From Pseudomonadota bacterium (GTDB lineage Bacteria; Pseudomonadota; Alphaproteobacteria; Rhizobiales; Xanthobacteraceae): a DNA stretch of 64,000 bases. The stretch's first letter is position 1; every line of letters begins with the position of its first letter. The stretch lies in assembly GCA_023388935.1 (NCBI GenBank), contig JAEWFG010000032.1, positions 14,962 through 78,961 on the forward strand, given 5' to 3'. Shown piece after piece: positions 56,249 to 64,000 of this stretch. The translations under genes were made by a program, and so were the position numbers. The notes under the pieces are model-generated. The model saw only the letters and a program-made list of their open reading frames with translations, was not told the origin of the DNA and made no database searches.

Positions 56249-56800
56249 CTAGTCCGCCGGCCTCGCCTTTGAGCGGGGACCAAATCGCCGAATGACGGCG
56301 CGCCCAAGCCGAGCGCTAAGATGCTCCATCGCGTGCTGCAGATCGAACTCAACCGTGCGCACGTTGATACCAAATCTGGCAGCAATTTCCTTATGGGGCA
56401 ATTGCTCGAGATGAGCGGCGACGAATACCTCGCGCCTGCGCGGGGGCAATTCAGTCAAGGCAGTATCGAGCGCCTTGAGTTCAAGGCGCGCGCCAGCAAT
56501 CGCGGAGGGATCGGGACTGTCATCCTGGACATCTGTAATCGCCGCGATCTCTGCAGGATTCAGAAAATGGGCATCAATCTTGCGGCGATCCTTTGCTACA
56601 TTGATGGCCGTCCGGAAAAGATAATCGGCAGGACTGCGGACTGTCACGGCTTCCGAGACGCGTTCGATACGCAAGAATGTCTCGTGAAGGGCTTCCCGTG
56701 CGAGATCCGCCGAGCCCAGACACCTGGCCAAGCGATTTGCAAGCCCCTCGTAGTCACCTGACAGGGACTCACGTAACGATTTCCGGTTTGAATCCGACAC
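56249..56800 (-). CDS. FecI-type ECF sigma factor
   Basis: A 183-residue RNA polymerase sigma factor from the GTG at 56800 (GGGGGC upstream; TTG at 56806 is an alternative). Region 2 is ARCLGSADLAREALHETFLRIE with the FRTAINVAKDRRK continuation. Region 4 is LTELPPRRREVFVAAHLEQLPHKEIAARFGINVRTVEFDLQHAMEHL. It sits between the STN/TonB pair and the fecR gene, the classical iron-starvation-type signalling order. A PHO-box-like sequence lies about 70 nt before its start. Confidence 0.93.
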   Translation of the reverse strand: MSDSNRKSLRESLSGDYEGLANRLARCLGSADLAREALHETFLRIERVSEAVTVRSPADYLFRTAINVAKDRRKIDAHFLNPAEIAAITDVQDDSPDPSAIAGARLELKALDTALTELPPRRREVFVAAHLEQLPHKEIAARFGINVRTVEFDLQHAMEHLSARLGRAVIRRFGPRSKARPAD

Positions 56801-56870
56801 TAACAACGCCCCCAGACGACGTCTTCCGTGTCTTCGGATAACGCAGCCGCCTGCTGCTTAATGGCCGCAA

Positions 56871-56888
56871 ATGACAACGGCGTGACAG
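56871..56888 (-). promoter_or_regulatory. PHO box (PhoB site) before the ECF sigma gene
   Basis: The minus strand reads CTGTCAC GCCG TTGTCAT: two 7-bp direct repeats 11 bp apart, matching the PhoB consensus CTGTCAT-N4-CTGTCAT at 12 of 14 conserved positions. It points toward the sigma-factor gene starting at 56800. Confidence 0.7.
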
Positions 56889-56954
56889 TGATGAGATGAT
56901 CCTCTTCACACGGCTCGAATTCTCCTTGCCATGACAGCAAGGCCATTGTGCACG

Positions 56955-57662
56955 TCATGGCAAGTCAAAGCCGACCGGGATCGCGACGTTGAGGACGTCT
57001 GGCAGTTCAGCAGGAATGCTTGGCAAGGGCTGCGCCTTACGGATGGTATCGACTGCCGCGGCATCGAGGTTCTTGTGTCCGGAGCTGCCTTTGATCCAAA
57101 CGTCTGTGACCATCCCGTCCCGCCGCATAGCGAACACCAACTGAACGGTCCCTTGCACCCGATCGCTGCGGGCCTGCTCCGGGTAATGCCGGTACCGCGC
57201 GATATGAGTCAACAAGGCTCTCTGGAACGCCGAAGCCTTGAGATTTGGCCGCGTAAGAGCCAATGGTGCGTTCGCGGGAGTGCTGCTCGGCGTCGACGAT
57301 TGGATCGGCTCGGCCGTAAGGGCGGCAACGGCATCTTCAGGGATGGCGCGGCGCGGGTCTTCGGTCACTCGCTCGGGCTGCAGCGCCGTCATCACCACGT
57401 TCGGCCGTATGGGCTCCTCCTGCGGATGCTGGGCCTGTTCGACCACGGTCAATAGCCGGACCTCGACGACTTCGCCCGACACGTGCGGGCCCGGACCGGC
57501 AGGAACCTGATGCAGCCAATAGACGCCCGCCGCCAGAAGCAACGGCATCAACAGCGCGGCACCGACAAACCACCGCAAGTCCAACATGGGCGCCGCCGCA
57601 TCCCAATCGATCGGCCGCGGATCTTCGTCCAAGGAGAGAGGCTGCGAGATCGGGTCCGGCAT
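56955..57662 (-). CDS. TonB family protein of the signalling unit
   Basis: About 235 residues from the ATG at 57662. A TM helix lies near residues 31-50 (WFVGAALLMPLLLAAGVYWL), followed by a proline-containing spacer and a TonB C-terminal domain (YRHYPEQARSDRVQGTVQLVFAMRRDGMVTDVWI). It is distinct from the TonB at 49173-49910. It is co-transcribed with the STN protein gene (16 nt apart), so it may transmit energy for signal transfer to FecR. Confidence 0.88.
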   Translation of the reverse strand: MPDPISQPLSLDEDPRPIDWDAAAPMLDLRWFVGAALLMPLLLAAGVYWLHQVPAGPGPHVSGEVVEVRLLTVVEQAQHPQEEPIRPNVVMTALQPERVTEDPRRAIPEDAVAALTAEPIQSSTPSSTPANAPLALTRPNLKASAFQRALLTHIARYRHYPEQARSDRVQGTVQLVFAMRRDGMVTDVWIKGSSGHKNLDAAAVDTIRKAQPLPSIPAELPDVLNVAIPVGFDLP

Positions 57663-57677
57663 ACAATAAACCAACTC

Positions 57678-58490
57678 TTAGAGCGCGCGAATGGCGATCA
57701 TAAACCGGATTGGCTGCGGCGTATTGGCGGGCGCAGGTTGACTCAACACCAAGCCCTGCAGCGCACTCGCAATCGAGACGTCGCGATCACGATCACCCGT
57801 CGACCCATCAAGTTCGGCTCGCTGAACCGTCCGCGACGGACCGACCCATAGCCTGACAGCGACCCGATAGTCGCCGGGACGCGTTTTGGCAACCTTCTTC
57901 AGGGCTTTTTGAATGTCGGCCTGCACGACGCCGATATATTCGCCCATCCGTCCACGATCGCCGGACTCGGCCCCACCGCTGACGCTCAACCGATCAAGGG
58001 ACAGATCGGCTGAGGCCAAAGGATGCCCTGGCGGTTCGTCAGGATCCGGCGCCGATGCCGGAGCCAATGTGACGGCACGGGTACGACTGTAGCGAATTCT
58101 CAAATCGGTATCGGCGAGCAGCAACCTCAGTGCCACCTCCGGCATAAACTCTCCGGCCACGCGTGCGGAGCGATAGCCGGCCGCCGAGGCCGTCTCGAAC
58201 ATGACCTGAACTCCAGTCTGCAAGCTGTAGACCTGAAGCGCATCAACCAGCGACTGTGCCGGGATATTGAATTTGACGGGAGCCAACGGCGGGGTGACTT
58301 CATTCCCGAGCGCCATCGCCGCGCCAACGAGGGTCGCAGCAAGAATCGCAATCCAGCCGACGCCACAGCGCGGCACCCGACGCGATGTGCCCTGATGTCG
58401 CGGCGGGTCCAGTGCGGCCGCTCCCGAGCGTGCGAGCGGGGCGGGCGTCTCGGGGGCTGAAACGACAAGTTCGCACTTACTGATGGTCAC
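57678..58490 (-). CDS. STN-domain signalling protein with TonB_C-like C-terminus (VreA-like)
   Basis: A 270-residue protein with no outer-membrane barrel. A hydrophobic segment near 44-62 is an anchor or signal. An STN domain follows (VKFNIPAQSLVDALQVYSLQTGVQVMFE, VAGEFMPEVALRLLLADTDLRI), the periplasmic module by which TonB receptors contact FecR. The C-terminal region (ALKKVAKTRPGDYRVAVRLWVGP, RAELDG) is TonB_C-like. This architecture recalls VreA of Pseudomonas aeruginosa, which signals through an ECF sigma/anti-sigma pair. GTG start at 58490 with a poor ribosome-binding site; a PHO box lies 230 nt upstream. Confidence 0.82.
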   Translation of the reverse strand: MTISKCELVVSAPETPAPLARSGAAALDPPRHQGTSRRVPRCGVGWIAILAATLVGAAMALGNEVTPPLAPVKFNIPAQSLVDALQVYSLQTGVQVMFETASAAGYRSARVAGEFMPEVALRLLLADTDLRIRYSRTRAVTLAPASAPDPDEPPGHPLASADLSLDRLSVSGGAESGDRGRMGEYIGVVQADIQKALKKVAKTRPGDYRVAVRLWVGPSRTVQRAELDGSTGDRDRDVSIASALQGLVLSQPAPANTPQPIRFMIAIRAL

Positions 58491-58720
58491 GCGTTACATC
58501 CACTGAACAACGTCTATGGCGCTTCAACGGTCGCCGGGCCCCACGAACCGAAGCGAACGATCGAGACCGACCGCAGAGCAACATTGCGGACCGGCTCTAC
58601 TATCACGCACCGACACAACAAACCCGCATTGCGTTGGCGATTTACCCTTAAAGGTCGAGAGGGATACTCGCAACGGCAACACCGGGAACGTCATAGTTAG
58701 GTGAACCTTTGCGACCATCC

Positions 58721-58738
58721 ATGACAATTACATGACAG
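58721..58738 (-). promoter_or_regulatory. PHO box (PhoB site) before the STN-tonB genes
   Basis: The minus strand reads CTGTCAT GTAA TTGTCAT: two 7-bp direct repeats 11 bp apart with 13 of 14 consensus positions. It points to the STN gene (start 58490). Together with the site at 56871-56888 it links the locus to phosphate starvation. Confidence 0.75.
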
Positions 58739-59340
58739 GAATGATCAACTGCGCCGACTCTCCTCCTGCGACGCCAAACTGAGGCTGTCGCCGCCGGCAA
58801 ACTCGCCGGCGAGTAATTCTGCGAGAAGGCTATGCGAGTTTTGCGTAATCTGATGAGTTTGTTCGTCGCAGAACTAGCGTCAACCGGGGTCGGCGCCTGT
58901 CCCGCGTCCCATAGGCGCGGCTTGCTGAGGCTATGGTAGCCGTGCGCCCGCTAGGTTGCCTGAACGCGTGACCTCGCATCGGCCTCTCTTGTACGTGCGG
59001 CGTATTGATGGGGCAGCACCGACCGTTCGTGGTTGTGGCACAAACCGACCGGATGCTAAGTCTGTATTGCGGATCGCGGGAGGCTTTACAATATCTTCGT
59101 GGATCGCTCGCGGTGGGCAAGCAAACGCGAAGGTGCTGATTGAGGGGCTCCGCAAAGCGGGATTGCCTGAATGAATTTAAACTTGCACCGCGCCGACGAG
59201 GTGATCGAATTGGGCGCGATTTGCTGCGATGCTTGAGTCCGGAAAATGGCCCCTTTCCGACATGACGGATCAAGTCAGCGATGTCGGCTCAGCGAGGCAA
59301 GGCGGACATCGCGCTCTCGGATGCGGAGACCCGCAAATAG
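58739..59340. other. non-coding gap
   Basis: About 600 bp between the PHO box and the monooxygenase gene. Open frames here are basic, lack ribosome-binding sites and match no family I recognise. The plus-strand stretch 59040-59174 (SVLRIAGGFTISSW, GLRKAGLPE) might be a small remnant. Confidence 0.35.
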
Positions 59341-59369
59341 CACCGGGCTCGCGGATTGCGAGCCCGGTG
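59341..59369 (-). terminator. strong hairpin after the monooxygenase gene
   Basis: CACCGGGCTCGC (59341-59352) and GCGAGCCCGGTG (59358-59369) are perfect 12-bp arms around a 5-nt loop. It lies 15 nt after the monooxygenase stop. The T-run is weak, so it may act as a terminator or an mRNA end-protector. Confidence 0.55.
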
Positions 59370-59383
59370 TGCACTCGGCAATT

Positions 59384-61180
59384 TCAGGCCTTGTGATGGA
59401 CAGTCTGCAGGCCGTAGACCGGCGTCGGGATGCTCTCGTAGCGTGCCTTCAACTGCAGGGACAAGAATTGCGAATAATGTCGCGACTGATGCAGATTGCC
59501 TCCGTGGAACCATAGGCCTTCCTGCTGCGTCGGCTTCCACATGTTACGCTGCTCACCTTCCCATGGCCCGGGGTCCTTTGTCGTATTCGAGCCGAGGCCC
59601 CAGACCTTGCCGACTTTGTCGGCCATCTCCGGAGTCACAAGATCGGCGACAAAGCCGTTCATCGAGCTGTAGCCGGTGGCATAGACGATCACGTCCGCTG
59701 GCAATTGCTGGCCGTTGTCGAGCCTGACGCCGTTGGGCGTGACTTCCTCTACCTGTCCGGCGAACAGTTTAATTTTGCCGTCAATGATAAGCTGTGAAGC
59801 GCCGACGTCGATGTAATAGCCCGAGCCACGGCGTAGATATTTCATGAACAATCCGGAATCGTCATCACCGAAGTCGAGCCTAAAGCCGGCTTTCTCCAGA
59901 CCGGCATAGAAAGCGGCGTCATCCTGGCGGATCTTGTCGTAGACCGGTTTCTGAAACTGACTCAATATCCGGTAGGGCAGTGAAGCGAAGATCAGATCGG
60001 CTTTGGCCGTGGTCGTGCCGCTGCGGACGGCACGTTCGGAATAAAGATCACCGAGGGTCGCCATCAGTGAATCCGAGCGCACAATGTGCGTCGTCGAGCG
60101 CTGTACCATCGTTACGTCGACGCCGGCCTCGTACAGCGCAGCGCAGATGTCGTGGGCCGAATTGTTCGAGCCGATCACCACCACCTTCTTGCCTTTATAG
60201 CCGCCGGAGCCGGGATGGCGTGAGGAATGGTGTTGCTCGCCCTTGAACGTTTCCATGCCTTTGATCTTCGGCATGTTGGGCTTGGCCGACATGCCGGTCG
60301 CGAACACAAGCTGCTTGGGCCGCAACGTGATCTCCTTGCCATCGCGTTCGACAATGACGGTCCACTCCTTCTTGGTGTCGTCCCAACTGGCGCGTTTGGC
60401 CACGGTGTTCGTCCAGTAGTTCAGCTCCATGACCTTGGCGTACATTTCCAGCCAATCGCCGATCTTGTCTTTGGGCGAGAACACAGGCCAGTTCTTGGGG
60501 AAATCGATGTAGGGCAGGTGATCGTACCAGACGGGGTCGTGCAGGCAGAGCGACTTGTAGCGGTTGCGCCAGGAATCGCCGGGGCGCGCGTTCTTTTCGA
60601 CGATGATCGTGGGCACTCCAAGCTGGCGCAGCCGCGCCCCGAGCGCAATGCCGCCCTGTCCGCCGCCGATGACGAGCACGTAGGGCTGGGTCTTGAATCC
60701 GAGTTGCTCGACTTCCTCGTCACGCAGCTCCTTCCAGGTCTTGGCGCCGGGATTGACGCCGTGCCTGGCGCCGAGCGGTCGGCTGAAGCCGGCCTTTTCC
60801 TCATGGCCCTTGAGTTCGACCATCGTTGTCAAGAGCGTCCAGATCTGGCCGTTCTGCAACCGGATGAGTCCATATCCACGCGCGACCTCGGTCTCGAACG
60901 TGATCCAAGACTCGGTCACGCCGCCGGCCTCGGTCGGCGTTTCACCCTCGGCGATCTTCCAGTTGCGCGGCTTCACATGCGCGAGGCAATGCGCGAGCAT
61001 GTCGCGGACCTGATCGCGGCCTTCCATGGTCTTGATGTTCCAGGTGAAGGCAACGAGGTCGCGCCAGTAGCATTCCGGAGCGAACATTCCTACGGCGGCG
61101 TCGAGATCGCCCGCCGCAAGCGCGGCGTCAAACTTGTCGAGGAAAACCTGGACGCGCGCGCTAAGGGTGGTGTCGAGCAT
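59384..61180 (-). CDS. flavin-containing monooxygenase with NTF2-like N-terminal domain
   Basis: About 598 residues from the ATG at 61180, with GGGAGG 6 nt upstream. Residues 1-130 look like a SnoaL/NTF2-like domain (FDAALAAGDLDAAVGMFAPECYWRD). An FAD-binding motif follows (VLVIGGGQGGIALGARLRQLG), then the FMO/BVMO-like FKGEQHHSSRHPG, an NADPH motif (VVVIGSNNSAHD) and the late ATGYSS motif. It oxygenates an N, S or carbonyl group using NADPH and oxygen. Single gene. The substrate is unknown. Confidence 0.92.
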   Translation of the reverse strand: MLDTTLSARVQVFLDKFDAALAAGDLDAAVGMFAPECYWRDLVAFTWNIKTMEGRDQVRDMLAHCLAHVKPRNWKIAEGETPTEAGGVTESWITFETEVARGYGLIRLQNGQIWTLLTTMVELKGHEEKAGFSRPLGARHGVNPGAKTWKELRDEEVEQLGFKTQPYVLVIGGGQGGIALGARLRQLGVPTIIVEKNARPGDSWRNRYKSLCLHDPVWYDHLPYIDFPKNWPVFSPKDKIGDWLEMYAKVMELNYWTNTVAKRASWDDTKKEWTVIVERDGKEITLRPKQLVFATGMSAKPNMPKIKGMETFKGEQHHSSRHPGSGGYKGKKVVVIGSNNSAHDICAALYEAGVDVTMVQRSTTHIVRSDSLMATLGDLYSERAVRSGTTTAKADLIFASLPYRILSQFQKPVYDKIRQDDAAFYAGLEKAGFRLDFGDDDSGLFMKYLRRGSGYYIDVGASQLIIDGKIKLFAGQVEEVTPNGVRLDNGQQLPADVIVYATGYSSMNGFVADLVTPEMADKVGKVWGLGSNTTKDPGPWEGEQRNMWKPTQQEGLWFHGGNLHQSRHYSQFLSLQLKARYESIPTPVYGLQTVHHKA

Positions 61181-61546
61181 CACTTCCTCCCGGATGTCGT
61201 TTTGCAATTTCTCTGCGCAGGCAGTGTAACCTTACTCCAACCATCGCGGGAATCCAGACTGGCGCGGCGCGGTTTCCGGTCGGCCGCAGCGCCTCTTCGC
61301 ACTCGCCTGCAACATCGCCGCTTTGCCCATCGACGAGGTAGGAGGCCAGGACTTCTATCTGCTGCGGTGCATGAGTCTGGAATTGGCCCTTCGCGTCGCT
61401 CGCTGCTATGCAACAAGAAGTCGGCTATCGGGAGCACAGCGGACTTTGACAAGCCGTCTGGGTTCACTGCCTAGGCACAACTCAGTCTCCTTCCGCGTGC
61501 CACTTTGAGCAGCTATGATGCCTTCTACCGAGCCTCGGAGGAGGCA
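61181..61546. other. divergent intergenic region
   Basis: Promoter region between the monooxygenase gene and the membrane-protein gene. No gene, RNA or clear operator is seen. Some short stretches look like degenerate dispersed intergenic sequence, which I cannot verify. Confidence 0.35.
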
Positions 61547-63856
61547 ATGAGCCGACGCGTCGAAACTGACGGTAAATCGGTTGAGAAGCTACCCGGCAAG
61601 TCCGCGCAGCTTCACGGTGCGCCGGAAGCCGAATTTCAGGAAATCGAGCTGAGCCCAGACGCTCGCGAATTTCAGCTGGGTGTTTTGCTTGTTCACGGAA
61701 TCGGGACGCCCCGCGCTGGGGGAGATACGCTGGTCCATTGGGGTGACGTACTTTTAAAGACAATTGCACGCGCAACTCGCTCAACGGACGCCAACGGAGG
61801 AGATCACCCAACGCCGCCTCCATCCATGCTCGCGGAAAGACGTAGCATAGCTGCTGAAGGGGTGTTGGTGTCTACGGAGCGTGCCGGTCTCTGCGGTGGT
61901 TCTTCGGAAAATGGTCGCTTTGAGGCGGTGGTGCGGCTTAGCGCGGGTGACCACACCGAGCGATGGCTGCTCCGTGAAGGCTTGTGGGCGGGTGCGTTTC
62001 CTGCTCCGAGCTACCGGGAGCTTCTGTCATGGAGCGTGAGGGCGTTGCCATGGTCTATCGTGACGCATTTCGGAGGACGGTATTGGCAGGCTGTTGGCCG
62101 CGCGACCAGGAACTCGCAAGCGTCCAAGCCGGCATCAAATAGCCAGCTAAAACGTCCTTGGTATCAGGCGAGCACCGCACTCGCTAGGGCAATTCGCCGC
62201 TTTATCATCGCTGTAGCGCCCCGCGTACAGGCAGTTTTCCTGCTCATCGTTGCGTTAGCACTCACGCCAGCGTTGATCACATTACTCGGATTGACACTGT
62301 TATTGGGGCTGGCACCCGTCCCCCAGATCCGCAATCTGGTTCTCTCACTTCAGTCGAAGCTTACCGCAACAGTCGGCGATAGCTTCGCCTTCGTCGAGAG
62401 CCCCATTCGGGCCGGACTCATGCGGGAATGCATTCTCGATGGTCTAAAACGGCTCAAACCGGTCTGCGAGCAGACTGTCGTAATTGCACACTCCCAAGGA
62501 GCAGCTGTGGTGCTCGATGCCTTGGGCGCCTTCGAGCCGTTCGAGGCAAAAATTGAGAAAGAGGCAGTTCGGCGGCTTGTCCCTGACGCGCTGATTACCT
62601 TTGGTGCGGGTACGAACCAACTTGCAAGCCAGAAAGTCCTGGCGGACAGAATGCCAACAATGGAGAGAAACCCGGTCCGTAGCGCGGTGTGGGCAATTTT
62701 AGGAACGGCCGGGTTATTGCTCTGGCTGTACTGGCGGCAATCGGTCAAGGACATTTTATGGGCCGGCGTGTTCGTGATCTTGTTTTTTATCATCCAATAC
62801 TTGCTCTCCTTGTGGCGTCATGTGGGCTCGTCTCCACTTGAAGCCCAATTGTCGAAGCAAGAACTGGATAAGAATGAAGAGGACGGCGACGACTCATGGA
62901 AAGACAAATATTTGATCATCGCACTGGCCGCTGTTCAGATCGTCATTCTTTTAGCGAGCGCGTTCTTATTTCATGACGTCCTTCCGTTTGGTAGCGTTGG
63001 TTGGCTGATGGTTGCGCTGTTCTCCTTGTTTGGGTCGATTAAGTTCATCCTCTCATCTGAAGGGAGAAAAATCGTACAAGCGCCCGTGAGTAGGCCGGTT
63101 GGTCTTCGTCGCTGGATCGATCTTTACGCGTCAGCCGACCTAGTGCCAAACGGACCCACGAGGACTGTCGAGGGCGAACATGACTCCAAACGGATCTGGA
63201 ATCTGCACTCCCTATTCGCAGACCACACCGCCTACTGGGACAATCGGGACGGTTTTGTGCTTCGTGTTGCGCGGGTGTGCGCCGAGACGGCCGGGAGCCC
63301 GTGGACACATAAGCTTCCTAAGGACTCGGACTTCATAGACAAACGTGCGGCTTGGCGGGTCGGCTTCCTGCGGGTGGCGCGGTGGAGCAGCGGTTTAGCC
63401 TGGTTAGCTTTGGGCATATCACTTTGGATTCGGCATCAAGGATACGTACCCTCGCCAATCAATCTGCCCAGCTGGATTCCTGCTCAGCCGGTTGAGCACA
63501 CCCTGTTCGTGGCGTTCATCGTGTCGGCGATCTGTGCGACGTCCGCTGCGTTATACTGGATATGGAGTTGGTGGGTTTGGGCAGAGCAGGAGGTGGTGAT
63601 GAATCACGAACTGCCAGGCCGGGAATCAGACGAAGAAAACGAACGCGACCTGGTCATCTTCTTTATGGCGTTGATCCCCTCCACGTTGATTACGGCGGTC
63701 ATCTATATGGTGACGTACGTACATTCATGGGCGGATCTGAGCGCCCTTCAGTTCAGCGACCTCACGATTTTCATGATCGCGTCTCTCTTCTTTGCCGGCT
63801 TGTGTGCGTACTTGCTGTCGATGCTGAAATGCCGTCCGCCAGATACCTTCAAGTGA
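61547..63856 (+). CDS. polytopic membrane protein with lipase-like serine hydrolase domain
   Basis: A 769-residue protein from the ATG at 61547, preceded by GGAGGAGG. An alpha/beta-hydrolase opening (FQLGVLLVHGIGTPRAGGD) and the nucleophile motif VVIAHSQGAAVV indicate a lipase-type serine hydrolase. Between and after them are about eight to ten TM helices, including pairs near residues 220-265, 380-430, 455-505 and four near the C-terminus. Base composition appears less GC-rich than the neighbourhood. Its stop overlaps the truncated IS transposase on the other strand. Function unknown; possibly horizontally acquired. Confidence 0.8.
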   Translation: MSRRVETDGKSVEKLPGKSAQLHGAPEAEFQEIELSPDAREFQLGVLLVHGIGTPRAGGDTLVHWGDVLLKTIARATRSTDANGGDHPTPPPSMLAERRSIAAEGVLVSTERAGLCGGSSENGRFEAVVRLSAGDHTERWLLREGLWAGAFPAPSYRELLSWSVRALPWSIVTHFGGRYWQAVGRATRNSQASKPASNSQLKRPWYQASTALARAIRRFIIAVAPRVQAVFLLIVALALTPALITLLGLTLLLGLAPVPQIRNLVLSLQSKLTATVGDSFAFVESPIRAGLMRECILDGLKRLKPVCEQTVVIAHSQGAAVVLDALGAFEPFEAKIEKEAVRRLVPDALITFGAGTNQLASQKVLADRMPTMERNPVRSAVWAILGTAGLLLWLYWRQSVKDILWAGVFVILFFIIQYLLSLWRHVGSSPLEAQLSKQELDKNEEDGDDSWKDKYLIIALAAVQIVILLASAFLFHDVLPFGSVGWLMVALFSLFGSIKFILSSEGRKIVQAPVSRPVGLRRWIDLYASADLVPNGPTRTVEGEHDSKRIWNLHSLFADHTAYWDNRDGFVLRVARVCAETAGSPWTHKLPKDSDFIDKRAAWRVGFLRVARWSSGLAWLALGISLWIRHQGYVPSPINLPSWIPAQPVEHTLFVAFIVSAICATSAALYWIWSWWVWAEQEVVMNHELPGRESDEENERDLVIFFMALIPSTLITAVIYMVTYVHSWADLSALQFSDLTIFMIASLFFAGLCAYLLSMLKCRPPDTFK

Positions 63857-64000
63857 GTGTCATGTAGCGTGCACGCTGGACGGCCCATTCATCGTTCTGC
63901 TCGAGCAGGATCGCGCCTATCAGTCGCACGATGGCATCTTCGTTGGGGAAGATGCCGACCACCTCGGTCCGCCGCTTGATCTCGCCGTTGAGGCGCTCGA
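63849..64000 (-). mobile_element. IS256-family transposase, C-terminal fragment running off the window
   Basis: The minus frame enters from the right edge and reads ERLNGEIKRRTEVVGIFPNE, then AIVRLIGAILLEQNDEW and RARYMTL before a stop, the conserved end of IS256 (mutator-type) transposases. Family members I know continue roughly 15-20 residues past RYMTL, so the 3' end is truncated here, exactly where the membrane-protein gene ends. The 5' part lies outside the window. Confidence 0.8.

Noticed and set aside
1..64000. CRISPR array
   Set aside because: No regularly spaced direct repeats and no cas-like genes were seen.

Overview
The window looks like a chromosomal segment of an alphaproteobacterium of the Bradyrhizobium/Rhodopseudomonas type. 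The grounds are high GC with alphaproteobacterial codon use, the ABC, TctC and GntR catabolic gene style, a 17-nt block complementary to the 16S rRNA tail, and many small soil-rhizobial-type proteins. I assign this from pattern recognition, not from a database search.

Left part (1-21,350): two related catabolic modules. Module A, on the minus strand, encodes a GntR/FCD regulator, a fumarylacetoacetate-hydrolase-family enzyme, a two-domain VOC (extradiol-dioxygenase-like) protein, an aldehyde dehydrogenase and an SDR. It is divergent from a complete five-gene branched-chain-amino-acid-type ABC importer. Next come acetoacetate-CoA ligase, a MarR regulator and a second ABC binding protein. Module B encodes a TctC/Bug binding protein, an Ldh2-type dehydrogenase, an alpha/beta hydrolase and a second VOC paralogue, divergent from a second GntR paralogue. 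Near-identical TATTTTCGAAAATA palindromes lie at three promoters of the two modules, suggesting shared GntR control. The likely overall job is uptake and ring or C-C cleavage of an aromatic or related acid.

Middle (21,350-30,700): a patchwork with tRNA-Gly(TCC), a tiny ORF whose Shine-Dalgarno matches the 16S tail over 17 nt and is followed by a terminator, a YCII protein, a TMEM175-like channel, a UvrD-type helicase, a frameshifted quinone oxidoreductase, an LLM oxidoreductase, several small proteins, a degenerate tRNA-Tyr-like gene, a CYTH protein and a decayed LysR fragment.

Right part (30,700-58,750): the centrepiece, about 28 kb on the minus strand. It is a two-partner secretion system with a TonB/ExbB/ExbD energy module and a cell-surface-signalling cascade. 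In transcription order it encodes an STN/TonB_C signalling protein, a TonB, an ECF sigma factor and a FecR-type anti-sigma. These are followed by an apparent operon: FhaC/ShlB-type TpsB, DUF2341-LamG-ExbB fusion, ExbD, a small protein, TonB, porin, coiled-coil/PpiC isomerase fusion, YbjN-like protein, a 4118-residue TpsA hemagglutinin, a TonB_C-like protein, a lytic transglycosylase and a small secreted protein. Two sequences fitting the PHO box (CTGTCAY-N4-TTGTCAT) precede the STN gene and the sigma-factor gene. Two identical bipartite promoter elements (GATTCAGTCTCGG-N11-CGTCT) precede fecR and tpsB. The inferred circuit is phosphate starvation, then PhoB, then ECF sigma and signalling proteins, then secretion of the giant adhesin. 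It resembles the VreA/VreI/VreR-PdtA/PdtB system of Pseudomonas aeruginosa in a more compact arrangement.

Right edge: a flavin monooxygenase with an NTF2-like N-terminus, a polytopic membrane protein with a lipase-like motif, and a truncated IS256-family transposase that abuts the end of that gene and leaves the window.
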